Origin: Gnetum montanum
Lineage: Eukaryota > Streptophyta > Gnetopsida > Gnetales > Gnetaceae
Reading direction: 5' to 3'
NCBI GenBank assembly: GCA_015680685.1
Contig: MNCI01010832.1
Span: 138,641-198,640 of the forward strand
DNA: 60,000 bases
The notes beneath the pieces were generated by a model, which did not search any database, was not told where the DNA came from, and saw only the letters and a program-made list of their open reading frames with translations. Positions 1 to 10,189 of this stretch are shown here, one piece after another. A program made the translations under genes and the position numbers. Within the stretch, counting starts at the first letter, position 1. Each line of letters starts with the position of its first letter.

Positions 1-475
1 CATTTCTATTCATTAAGCTTTCATTCATCCATTGCCCTTTCTCTCCCATCTGGCTTTCATTTATCCATTGCCCTTTCTCTTCCATCTGGCTTTCATTTAT
101 ACATTGCCCTTTCTTCCATTTCTTCCATTTTGCTTTCATCCATCTCCCCTCTTGAGATCCACTTTCTTCAATGACTTTTATCCATTTGTTTCTTCCATTT
201 CGCTTTCATCCATCTCCCCTGTTGAGATCCACTTTCTTCAATGACTTGAGATCCACTTTCTTCAATGACTTTTATGCATCTGTCATCCATCTCCCCTGTT
301 GAGATCCACTTTTTTCAATGACTTTTATCCATCTTTCTTCAATGACTTTTATCCATCTGTCATCCATCTCCCCTGTTGAGATCCACTTTCTTCAATGACT
401 TTTATCCATCTGTCATCCATCTCCCCTCTTGAGATCCACTTTCTTCAATGACTTTTATCCATCTTGCTTTCATTC
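1..475. repeat. Pyrimidine-rich minisatellite, two unit types
   Basis: Two tandem repeats adjoin. The first, about 17-140, repeats a 37-38 bp unit around TTTCATTTATCCATTGCCC. The second, about 150-470, repeats a unit of about 55 bp built on GAGATCCACTTTCTTCAATG followed by ATCCATCTCCCCT; the GAGATCCACT core recurs at roughly 155, 225, 249, 301, 376 and 431. Units differ by small deletions and point changes. The array is open on both strands, so any ORF here is repeat-encoded. It probably continues left of the window. Confidence 0.85.
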
Positions 476-3096
476 ATCCATGTAGTCTCTTAAAATTCGC
501 TTTAACTAGTGACTTTGTTTTTTAGTTGCAACCTAAAAGTAAAAGTAATATCTCCTAATAGTATCTCTTAAACGCACTTATAGTATAGCTTTGGTCTATG
601 GCTTCAATCCACCAACACTTATTATTAGCTCTTATCAAGGATGTTGGAAGTATAGTCAAAGAAGCTAAAGTTCAATTATTTTCAATTTTAAAAGAAAAGG
701 CATTAGCTACACGCTTTTAAAAGCTATCTACTATTAGAATGGTTGAACACAAAAAATTATTTATATGGTCATTAAATATAACAATTTCATTTTATTTAAA
801 AGGTAACGTAATTTAAGGTGGTGATTCTAAACATAATCACTAAACTGAATTTCTTTCATTGCTAACGTTAAAAAATTGGCAAAGAGGCCAACATTAGTGT
901 TCAGCTTCCTCCTATCATTGATGATGGAAAATTGTAATGACTTGCAGCAGAGTAACTTCGGCATCTTCAAAGATAGTGGAAGCCCCAACATAGAATTTAT
1001 TCGATAGAATACTACTAGTTGCACAAAAACCGCGTGCTTTTTGAGAAGTCACTTGTTCATGCATTACGAAATGACAATTACTTGTTCGGTACACAGCTAA
1101 AAAAGAAGGTTGAATCCCAAATGCGAACTCCACAACGCAGCGCAAAGAAAGAAACATAGCCTTTTGGGAGTAGCAAGTACTATCCTAATCAGAAGTTTGA
1201 GCATTTTGCTTCAATTCCAAAAGAAAACTTGATGGCACCATCATAACTAGTTTCGTTTCATTCGATCTTTATCCAAAAACTGTACTCGAGAAGATCATGG
1301 TCACATGAAAAGAGCCTACCTCGGCCCTATTTTGCTCATCCCTCTCCTCTCCCGTCTTCCACTGACCGTAAACCATACAGCCAAGTGTTAGAAGCCTTAA
1401 AAAGGCCATAGGAATTTCGAATCCAATGAAATGAACTTTTTTGCAGCCGTGTCTCTAAGCATTCAGACCCCCCTGCTGCCTGCCTGAAAGGAATACTAAA
1501 CCAAAAGTATTCGGACTGTTTACTCACGAGTCAAGAGCATTATTAGATCAAATCGTATCTCGTGTCTGCTTTCCGTGACGACCAATTTTTATCGAGCCAT
1601 AGGCGCCAAACCAGCACCCGCTTAAGTCATGTACTGGCGCTTTCCCTTTTAAGAAAAGCCTGTGAAAAATATTTTCCTGCAAGTGGAACAACAGCACGTA
1701 TTGCGACAGTAAAGCATAACGTGGCCCATTCTATCGATGCAGATGCATCGGCAGCAGCATCGTATGGATTACAGACAGATTCCAGTAATTAACTCAAACC
1801 AAAGACGGCTACCCAACCATGAGTTGACTGTCAAACTACAGATAACATCCTTCAATTTAGACTCCCATCACACCTTTGCACTGGTATCAAGACAGCCAAA
1901 TTTTATAGGGTCCCTTTATTGAGCATCGTTCCGAGAGTACACGCACAGCACATCTATCAAGCGTGTACCAGCTTCTGTTTAAAGAGACGCTGCAGACCAT
2001 GCCCCTCCGAAATCTCACTTTCACAGAGCCGCTGAAAAGGGCCACCGGCTATAGTTACTGCAACCAGACACACTTTCCGGTTAAACGACAGCCTGAAAGG
2101 CCTGCATCAGAGCGCCAATCAAGCGCAGGAGACAGGGAGCACTCTGGTTCATGCATTTTCGTACAGCCATTTAACATTTGTGGTGAGGGAACGCGACATA
2201 TGAGCCAAGACTATTGCTCCGTAGACGGCAATCCGTAGACCCAACTAATAATAAACGCTGAATACATTATCCATTGGCAAGAGCTTGCATGATTTCAGTA
2301 GAAAGAATCATATAATTATATTGCTGCCAATCATACAAGGAACAGAGGAAAACATCAATAACACCTTTAGAACAAAACAAGTAGAAATAATCATTTGACG
2401 GGATCTATATATCAGAATTTCACTGAGGGATCTGCTTCAGCAATAGTTAATGCAGGCTGAAGGGTCCTCATTTATGATTTGGATTTAAACAAAAGCGCCC
2501 CACCTTTGGATAGGATAACAGATCTCAAGTGATGGGGACATTTTCACCCACTGAAAAGGGCAGAAGTTGTACCTAGGCTACAAGAAACAAACGCGTCTCT
2601 CGGCAAATAGTAGGCAGAAACTATATCTGAATATTCCGCATGATGAATAGACATGATTTCAATACTGTGCATAAATTCTATAAGCTTCAAAACCACTACG
2701 AAACGTAACAAAAGAAACTTTTCTAGCCAACTTTATAGAACTCTGTCTCTTCGTTTCTCCTTTTGCCCAAATTTAGCACAGAAGTAACAACTGGATAGTT
2801 TCGCTGGCAATGCGCTGATGCGCTGATGAACTCATATGAAACCTTTTCTCAAACAATTTAGGAAGTGATATGCAGAACTTGAAAAACCTCCCCATTTCAG
2901 ATTCAAATTTCATTTGAAAAGTTACTGCATAATCGTTCGCTGTTTGGTTGGTCGCAGAGTAAAAAAAAAATCATCGGCAGCATCCATTGAAGAAAGTCGA
3001 GGCAACCAAGTTGCTGGATCCCATCGATAAAAAAAGAAATAATCTGATATTTGTAAGATAATAATAAATCATAGCTTTCGGATGAAGAGCTGCTAA
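476..3096. other. 3' flank of the F-box gene, no gene recognised
   Basis: I see no recognisable protein, RNA gene or transposon in this stretch. Open frames at 915-1157, 1336-1527, 1562-1792 and 1963-2238 are short, on both strands, and show no domain I know. The 60-80 bases next to 3097 are AT-rich and would hold the 3' untranslated region of the minus-strand gene. I see no perfect AATAAA on the minus strand in that short stretch. Confidence 0.4.
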
Positions 3097-4374
3097 CTAG
3101 ACATCAATCTCGAGCCGTGGTTCAAAGCAAAAACCAGTGAATAACTGCAGCGGAAACCTTTTGTTCACCGGACACTTCTGAGACCACCTCCAAGTTTTCT
3201 GACTCCTGTCGAATACAAGCAACGTAGGGGCTCCATAGCTCTGAATGTAAATCAAGTCATCGGTGCCGCTGCTTGAAAATACATCATCGAATTCCCCAAA
3301 TCCTTGGAAATACTTGTGGGGCATTCTCGCAACCTCTTTCCAGACGCCCTTGTCCAGTTCCCAAATGCCAATTCCTTTGATGATATCAGGCCTGTCGACC
3401 TTGCCAATCCCTCCAACCATAACTAACCTCTCCCTCAGGTTCATCAGACGGCCGCAGGTAAGAGAACAGGGCATGCAGGCAGACAGCGTCTGCAGAGTTG
3501 CAGATGACAGGTCATAAATCATCAGGCCGTGGCGGTTTTCTGGGTTACCCACAATGGAGGTGGAGTAGATAAGGACATAGAAAACGCCATTGCAGATCAC
3601 ACCTTCGTCTCCGCCTCTCCAGCCTCGCAGAGGCTCGCTGGCAGAGCTCTTCCATTGCCTGCTTGCAGAATCATAGACCTCGATCGAAAGAGTCCACTGC
3701 AAATAATCATCAGGGATCTGCTTGGACTTTGCAACAGCCACAGTGTACTTGCCCGTTTGCTTGTCCACGGTCATGGCCAGGGCACTGTAATCAGAAGTTT
3801 TAAGCTCAGAGGCATCCGGGAGCCGCTTCTGGCACTTTGTGATGGGGTTACAGACATAGACCTTGTTTCTGTTAGAGTTGTCCATAAAGCAGACTAGGCC
3901 TGCGGAAGAGGCCATACACCAGCTGGAGCTGTCGATGCAGGGTAGGCCGAAACTATACCATTTTCTCCAGGCCGGATCATAGGCCAGGCCGGATGCATCC
4001 TCCGAATTGGTAAACATGAAGTACCAGGGCTTCTGCGCCGCTGGCACCTGCGAGCGCTGCCATAAGAATTTCCTGGACGCCGTAATGTAATTCCAGCGTT
4101 TGCAGACGGCTCCGGCGCGGAAGACACTTGGTATAGGCAAGAAAGAGAAAATTCTCTCCAGCAAATCATCTGGCAGCACAGAATCAATTGATAGAGAATG
4201 CTCGAAGTCGTTGCAGTATTCATTGTCTTGGCAGTCCCCTGACTTGACTCTTGGAGGGTGATAATGGCGGCTCCGAACCCATGTGGGCATGCCGTCGCGC
4301 CGTCGCGCCTGTCCGTCTCGCCCGATTTCTTTCAGCCGTGCTGTGAAGGTCACCCACGCTGTCGTTCCCTCCAT
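3097..4374 (-). CDS. HWS: HAWAIIAN SKIRT-like F-box/kelch-type protein
   Basis: An intact 425-residue frame. Residues 66-106 form an F-box (VLPDDLLERIFSFLPIPSVF, then a CKRW motif), which in this family binds ASK/SKP1 adaptors of SCF ubiquitin ligases. The rest is a degenerate kelch/beta-propeller region with family blocks PWYFMFT, AYDPAWRKWYSF, GWRGGDE, MPCSLTCGRLMNL, GGIGK, FFQGFGEFD-like and a C-terminal LQLFTGFCFEPRLEI. These match what I know of Arabidopsis HAWAIIAN SKIRT (At3g61590, about 411 residues), which controls organ fusion and abscission and affects microRNA function. The frame is open 24 codons farther upstream, but I start at 4374: a 3' splice site ends at 4385, so the upstream codons are intron, and the context AACATGG is good. 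The protein part is a single exon. Family identity is firm; strict orthology is inferred. It appears to be the only intact gene here. Confidence 0.88.
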   Translation of the reverse strand: MEGTTAWVTFTARLKEIGRDGQARRRDGMPTWVRSRHYHPPRVKSGDCQDNEYCNDFEHSLSIDSVLPDDLLERIFSFLPIPSVFRAGAVCKRWNYITASRKFLWQRSQVPAAQKPWYFMFTNSEDASGLAYDPAWRKWYSFGLPCIDSSSWCMASSAGLVCFMDNSNRNKVYVCNPITKCQKRLPDASELKTSDYSALAMTVDKQTGKYTVAVAKSKQIPDDYLQWTLSIEVYDSASRQWKSSASEPLRGWRGGDEGVICNGVFYVLIYSTSIVGNPENRHGLMIYDLSSATLQTLSACMPCSLTCGRLMNLRERLVMVGGIGKVDRPDIIKGIGIWELDKGVWKEVARMPHKYFQGFGEFDDVFSSSGTDDLIYIQSYGAPTLLVFDRSQKTWRWSQKCPVNKRFPLQLFTGFCFEPRLEIDV

Positions 4375-4405
4375 GTTGCACAACCTGCAAAGAAAACGGT
4401 TGTGG
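4375..4405 (-). promoter_or_regulatory. 3' splice site of a 5' leader intron
   Basis: Read on the minus strand, a pyrimidine-rich run (CCGTTTTCTTTGCAG) ends at 4385 and is followed by the exon GTTGTGCAAC and then ATG at 4374. This is a textbook acceptor. The matching donor was not identified; it should lie on the minus strand between about 4400 and 5735. Confidence 0.65.
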
Positions 4406-5734
4406 CTCTGGTAAATCCTTCTACGCCAAAAAGACAAAACAAACATAAAGACTCCAGGCTATTGTCAGGCATTCAAGAAAACACATCCAGACATTCACTT
4501 TGTATCAGCAAAAATAAATAAGCATATCTATTTATATTGGACAAAAGCCACCTGGCTCAAAAGCCAAATAAATAGGTACCATCTATATACATTGAACCGG
4601 ATACTTTGATCATCCTCTGAAACCAGATCCATATCCGTCACCGGAAATATTTAGCATCCTATGAATGAACACAAAAAAGACCGCAAAATAGACACCAAGA
4701 GCGTATATTTAGTCTATAGTCATCAAATGAACAAAACATCCCCTGCTTTTCTTGCACAACAGACGGGGGACAGCAAGCAGAAGAGAGGCTTCAATAGGTT
4801 TCCCGAGGTAAAGTGCCCAGTCGACAAAACTTGCAGCAAATTTTAAATACAACTCAGATTCAATAAGTTTCCCGAAACGAAAGAAATCCTGCTGGCATCC
4901 CTTGACCCACGAGTTCCATTTCTCAGGAACACAGCCACAAGTAGCAGAAGGAAGACGGCTACAAGTAGCAGAAGGAACAAGAATGATACCGGAAGCAAAC
5001 TCAAACATTTCACTATTGGCCGCATCATTGTGCTAAGGTCCTTTAGAAACAGGAAAATCCAATCGCTGCAAGCTAAAAGGGAGATGCAGCATCATTTTAC
5101 GAATCAAAGACTCATCGAAATCCAAATTAGCGAAAAAAAACGCTTACAAGCCGACAAGCAAGAACTTGGGAAAAGAAAAAACCCGCAGAGGAAGCCAGAC
5201 CGTCATTCATCCCATCTGTGCAACCAAAAGACACGAACACGTACGAACGGACACATTACCATCAATATTTAACCAAAAATGCGCAGAAGCTCGCCGCAGC
5301 AAGATCAGAGGAACCCGAAAGGCTCTAATGATGCATCATTCCTCTTCTCCAAATGCGCCGATGGCTCCTCCTTATCCTCCTGCACAGACAGGGCTCCCAA
5401 ATTACGAAACCATGGACGCAGAGGGGCAAATAAAAATATGTGCCTGCCATGGCCATGGCCACGGCTCACGAATCCCGAGGCAAAAGCGGCCATCCAGTCA
5501 TTCAGGTACGTAGATTTCAAGCACGCAAGCAAACAAACCCTAACGAAATTGCAGGCATACAAACCCTAACAGAGAAGGCAAGAACGCAGCGTAGCTAAGA
5601 AAACCAGAGCGGCAACGAGAATCGAAACGAAGCAAAGGCGAGCAGATGCCACTCAAGAAGCACAAGAAAGCAAATCAAACCTCGCGTGGCTCTGCGCCAG
5701 CATTACTATCCTTTACGAGCGGCGGCATTCAACG
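4406..5734 (-). other. Probable leader intron and 5' UTR exon
   Basis: This stretch lies between the acceptor and the candidate TATA box. The part near 5500-5735 should be the non-coding first exon; the rest should be intron. The minus-strand donor is not resolved: candidates are a GTAATG near 5255 and a GTGAGC near 5468. Small frames here (5030-5272, 5166-5562) show no family features. A 14-bp palindrome GCCATGGCCATGGC lies at 5446-5459. Confidence 0.45.
5535..5569 (-). promoter_or_regulatory. Two telo-box motifs (AAACCCTAA)
   Basis: AAACCCTAA occurs at 5535-5543 and 5561-5569, 26 bp apart, and reads TTAGGGTTT on the gene strand. Such telo-boxes are common in plant 5' regions, often in growth-related genes, and bind Myb/TRB-type factors. 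They lie 165-200 bp after the putative start site. Function here is inferred. Confidence 0.5.
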
Positions 5735-5763
5735 GCGCTTCAAAACTCAAAATTCTTCCTCAA

Positions 5764-5771
5764 TATTTATA
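5764..5771 (-). promoter_or_regulatory. Candidate TATA box of the F-box gene
   Basis: The minus strand reads TTATAAATATTG here, with TATAAATA at 5764-5771. An ATTGG lies directly upstream and a CT-rich run (GA repeats on the plus strand, 5785-5802) lies just beyond. Transcription would begin about 30 bases downstream, near 5735. No other minus-strand TATA as good was seen between the gene and 6300. Confidence 0.5.
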
Positions 5772-5863
5772 ACCAATGCGGCCAAAGAAAGAGAGAGAGA
5801 GAAAAGAAGAGCATAAACCAAAAATAATAATAAAATGGAACACCAAAAATAAAACAAAACAGA

Positions 5864-5889
5864 GCAGCGGCAGCGGCAGCGGCAGCAGC
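5864..5889. repeat. GCAGCG hexanucleotide microsatellite
   Basis: About four copies of GCAGCG, next to the CT/GA-rich stretch upstream of the candidate TATA box. A likely length-polymorphic site. Confidence 0.8.
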
Positions 5890-6100
5890 AATCGCCTGTC
5901 CAAGAGAGGAGGAATAATAAGAAGAAAGAGGGAGAAAGGGAAAAGATCTGCGGCGGAGCAGATTTGAAAGAAACGAAAAGATTTGCTAAAAATGGAGGGT
6001 GGGTGCATTAAGGGCGAAAAAAAAATGGTGGCGGCAAGTGCGGAAGGACGAGCCCAATGACCCAATGGCAACGCGCCGGTTTCCAGAGCAGATACCCGGT

Positions 6101-6252
6101 GGTTTTGCAGAGCTGCAGAAACCGTCCCCGATAAACAGAAAATTGGCCATTGTGCAGAGCTGCAGAAACCGGCCCGGATAAATAGCAAATTCGCGGTTTT
6201 GCAGAGCTGCAGAAACCGTCCCCGATAAATGGCAAATTGGCGGTTTTGCAGA
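6101..6252. repeat. 47-bp tandem repeat in the upstream region
   Basis: Three full units and a partial fourth. The shared word GCAGAGCTGCAGAAACC begins at 6107, 6154 and 6201, and a fourth GCAG begins at 6248, so the period is exactly 47 bp. Each unit carries GCAGAGCTGC, an ATAAA-containing stretch and a TTTTGCAG-type end. It lies about 340-490 bp upstream of the candidate TATA box and could hold repeated protein-binding sites. Confidence 0.85.
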
Positions 6253-6253
6253 C

Positions 6254-6265
6254 GCTGACGTCAGC
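6254..6265. promoter_or_regulatory. Perfect palindrome GCTGACGTCAGC (bZIP-type site)
   Basis: A 12-bp perfect palindrome with a TGACGTCA core, the classic full site for TGA/CREB-type bZIP factors. It directly abuts the 47-bp repeat array, about 480 bp upstream of the candidate TATA box. Binding is inferred from the motif alone. Confidence 0.55.
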
Positions 6266-7159
6266 GGCAGTTTTCAATGTTTGTTTAAAAAGAATACATT
6301 TTTTCCCCTCTTTGGTCATTAGTAATTTTTGGTGCCTGCTGTGACGATTTTATTATTTTCTCGAAAGCACTCATGACCTTGCGTTTCGAGTCCTCTTTCC
6401 CATCATTCTTTTTGCACGACGCCAAATACCGGGCGACCCCCCACTTTTTTCGTGACCCTGGTTAAGCTGTGATTAATGTCGGTTTTGTCTTTGATTATAA
6501 TTCGGTTAGGTTTTCGGGGTGGTTAAGTTCTGGTAGGGGTTAAATCTGGTTGGATTAAAATTTTGTGAATCTAGATGCTCGTGCTTGTGTCAGCCAAGTT
6601 AGCTACTAACTACTTCAAATTGTAGGGGGGGGTGTAGGCTGCAGTTGAAAAGAAAAGCTTTGTTATGGTGTGTAAATGGTGTGCTAAGTGAGGTCGCTTT
6701 CATGTTAAGTTGGAGAGTCTAGTAGGATAACTTTTTGGAATCCATGGTGAAACGCAAATGTAATGTAAAGAGTTCCAGATGAAACACCCACCCACGTAGA
6801 GAGAAAATTTAAGAAAAAAAATGGGTGGGTAACGAAATTTCACAGCCTTTGTCGGCGCTGATACGTTATGGGATGAGCACGACTCTTGGTGAGTTGGGAG
6901 GATGTGGATCGCCACCACAAATGGACGTATTTTGTAAAAAATCATTTCATTTATTTTGTTTTTTAGCTCCATGGCGCGACTCTCGTGAGGTTGTGGCTCT
7001 TGCGCTGCATTACGACGATGATTAATTTTTGGTTAATTTTGTTTTTTAACCTTTGAAATTTTTGTTATGAAACTAAGAATTCAAGTAAAATTGAGGAGCT
7101 ATTAATAGCATTTAAACTTTATGAAATTGAGGGGTATTGGAACTCAAAATAAGTGAAAT
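6266..7159. other. Intergenic DNA, nothing recognised
   Basis: AT-rich sequence between the gene's upstream region and the copia element. No gene, RNA or repeat structure recognised. It ends with ATAGG (7160-7164), one half of the copia target-site duplication. Confidence 0.5.
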
Positions 7160-7164
7160 ATAGG

Positions 7165-7505
7165 TGTTGAAAAGTCGGAATAAAGCTGGATCAATTTACC
7201 GAAATTAGTTGATTCCTTAAATCAATTAGGCTTGATTTTGTAGATCAACTTACCAAAATTAATTGATTCTCAAAATTTTGTAGATCAACTTAATCAATTT
7301 CTGTCATCAATATTTGTCAGTTATTTTCCAAATTCATTGTTCCTTAGCAAATTTCCTATTGTAATTTTTTCCTATAAATTGTTGCATTGTTCCTTAGCAG
7401 ATTTCCTATTGTAATTTTTTCCTATAAATTGTTGTAATTGTTGATTCAAGATGGATGAGAAAGTGAGAATTATTTTCCAGTTTTGTCTTCTCTCCTTCTT
7501 ATTCA
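7165..7505 (+). repeat. Copia 5' LTR
   Basis: 341 bp, aligning with 41274-41608 over its whole length. It contains three diverged copies of a block reading GATCAACTTACCAAAATTAG. The primer site TGGTATTCGAAC follows directly, a decayed match to the usual TGGTATCAGAGC. Confidence 0.9.
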
Positions 7506-7567
7506 TGGTATTCGAACTGGTTCTTTCATCGACATGAGAAGCTAGCCAATAAACCAAAATAGCAAGC

Positions 7568-9180
7568 ATGACACCTAAATTCTCTACGGCGGAATCCTCC
7601 TTGATTTCAACTATCTCAACTACACCCTTATCCCTTTCCTCCTCTCAAACTGAAAATCATTCTCTTCAAATCACCATACACTGACTAAACAAAAATAATT
7701 TCCGTAAATGGTATATGTCAATCCTACTCATGATCAAAGGGAGGGGCAAAATGAGCTACCTAACGGGAGCAATTGCCATGCCTGAAGAAAGTTCTACCAC
7801 ATACAACAAATGTGAGGCAAAAAACTCAACAATGATGGCTTGGTTTATCAATTCAATGAAGCCTAAAATCAAAAAGCTATATCTATTTTATCAAATAGCC
7901 AAGGAGATATGGGATACCGTAAAAGAGATGTACTCAGACCTTGAAAACATCTCACAAAGCTTCGAAGTGTGATCTGCCGTCCACAATACTTGGCAAGGTA
8001 ACTCATCAGTCACTGAATATTTCAATACTCTCTCGAAACTATGGCAAGAAATTGATGTATTCCACAATGTGACTTGGAAATCTCTTGATGATGTGATCAT
8101 GTATAACAAAATGGTGGAAAGAGAGTAGATTTTTGATTTTTTGTAGGGCCTTAACAAAGATCTTGATGAAGTTTAGGAACGAGTACTTGGTACCAAACCA
8201 CTTCCCTCCTTGAAGGAAGCTTTTGCATAAGTGAGAAGGGAAGAAAGTAGAAAGAAAGTGACAATGCACTCTCAAAATCCATCCACTAAAGTTATGTCCC
8301 ATGGTTCAACTCTAGTTGCAAACCGTGAAGGAGGTAACTCAAGGAACCAAAAGGGAAAAGATAAACAACCATGGTGCAAGCATTGTAATAAGCCCTATCA
8401 CACTAAGGATATGTGCTGGGATATACATGAAAAGCTTGTAGATTGGAATCCACGAAGCCAACAATGGAACAACAAGTTAGCATACATGAATGAATCATCA
8501 AATGAGACGAAGGCTACCTCAAACCTGTTTATTGATGAACAGCTACAGGTACTTCAAAAATTGTTGAATGTCTTCCAAAATAGTAAGGAAGCTGAGGCTA
8601 CTCCTAAACATCCTAGTACACTTGTTGCCCAACAAAGTAATACTAGCCTTATCTCTTCCTTATTGTCCTACGAGGGCTCCTTTAATGGTTAGATCATAGA
8701 TATGGGAGCCTCCAACCACATGACCAATTCATTAGAAGCATTATGTACATATGAAGATTGTGTGGATAAAATTAGAATCACAGTGGTTGATGGTTTGCTG
8801 AGCTTAGCTATAGGCCGTGGAGATGTAAAATTGTCTATGTTCATTTTAAAATTTGTGTTTCGAATTTAAAATGCAATTTGCTCTTAGTTAGCAAGCTAAC
8901 CAAAGACCTGAATTATGTTGTGATCTTTTTTTACTTCTCATTGTGAGTTTCAGGATCTATCATCGGGGAGGACAATTGGCAATGCTGAGGAGTGACATGG
9001 CCTTTATTATCTCATTGGTACTGGTTCTCCATCAAAGTTTGAATTCTCTACAACCTCATTTATCTCTTCTGAGTTTGAGGTAATGCTTTGGCACAAAAGA
9101 CTAGGGCACCCAAATTTTACATATCTGAAAGATTTGTGTCCTCGTATGTTTACTAATAAAGATCCTTCATCCTTTGAGTG
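7568..9180 (+). pseudogene. Copia gag-pol, 5' part (gag, protease, integrase start)
   Basis: One reading frame runs from ATG at 7568 but has at least seven in-frame stops. Gag has a UBN2-type region (IWDTVKEMY) and a zinc knuckle WCKHCNKPYHTKDMCW near 8373-8420. The protease motif reads IIDMGASNHMT at about 8693, where the catalytic triad DTG has become DMG. The GAG-pre-integrase segment (LWHKRLGHPN) starts at 9083. The frame is cut at 9180, inside the Cys codon of the integrase zinc finger, by gypsy element D, and resumes at 38505. Confidence 0.88.
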
Positions 9181-10041
9181 TGATGAGTGGCAAGGTACCC
9201 CTACACTCAACCATATGAATATGAGTGTTCATGCACGATCCAGTCAAACTCTGCAGATGGACTCGTTGTGGTATCTAGATAGTTACACGTTGATCGCAGT
9301 TCACTGTCTTCCCACCTGGACTAGTATTTGCTTTGTCACGTATGGTTTAGTCCAAAGTGAGGTGAATGATATGATTCCTAACACTAGGCTACTCCTAGAG
9401 ACAATGGAAAATAATCTTGATTAAACTAATAAGCAATAGGAAATAAAGTCTAAGCTAGCCTAAGTGCTATGAGCATTCGTCCTTAATCATTCGTACATAT
9501 CTTGGACCTCATGTACTACTTCTGGGATTACCAAGCACATATTACTTGAGCACTCCTAAATACGCAACCGAGTTACCAAGTAGTTACATCTCAATGTTCG
9601 TGATTAAGTCGTACTCATTCCACATTTAACAACAGGAATAGTAAATGACAGTAAAGAAATATTAACTAAGAAAACAACAAATAACAATAACAATTAAACA
9701 ATTAAAACTAAGTGAATGTTGCAATGATGGAGTAATCTCGATCTTTATTGCTAATCATGTGCGTTTCCAAGTATGTCACACTCGAATAAAGGTTCTGTAC
9801 AATTACAATCATCACACTACAAGCATGCACTAGGGAAAGCACTGAAATGAGTTGAAAATTGGTAAAAAGACTCTACTCTAATACTTTCTAACTTCCCCCT
9901 TTCCTATGCACTTGAATGTGATATTTATAGGCTTACACAGGAATCACAATATCATGTATTCAATATCATTATCCAGGCTGCGATATTGTGTACCCAATAT
10001 CGAGGATCCGATATCGAGGCCTAGCAAAACACGATTCATCA
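9181..10041 (-). repeat. Element D 3' LTR
   Basis: 861 bp, paired with 37639-38499. On the minus strand its U3 carries several GATATCG-type palindromes (9950-10020), followed by a TATA box (CCTATAAATATC, near 9920-9932), an AATAAA hairpin (9742-9792) and an end block GGTACC...CACTCATCA shared with the other gypsy families here. Confidence 0.92.
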
Positions 10042-10056
10042 TACCCCCATGACTGA
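10042..10056 (-). other. Element D polypurine tract
   Basis: Minus strand CAGTCATGGGGGTA directly precedes the 3' LTR, where plus-strand DNA synthesis of the retroelement would be primed. Comparable tracts lie at 21109 (element C) and 42825 (element F). Confidence 0.7.
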
Positions 10057-10189
10057 ATAACAACTTGTCCTCGAGTCAGACAAAATGAGAATGAGTTCGA
10101 TTGATTACACAGTGGATAGGTATGGGATTATTAACTAACTAGGAATTACTCATGTTGCAGTGTGGAATTGAACAAAACAAAATTGGGAC

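Noticed and set aside
915-2238. Several 60-90 codon ORFs left of the F-box gene
   Set aside because: Short, on both strands, without domains or consistent codon signals.
5446-5459. Palindrome GCCATGGCCATGGC as a regulatory site
   Set aside because: Short, inside the probable leader or intron, and no known factor or second copy supports it.
5776-6188. Overlapping ORFs on both strands upstream of the F-box gene
   Set aside because: Low-complexity GA/GCAGCG repeats and the 47-bp tandem repeat keep frames open; no family features.
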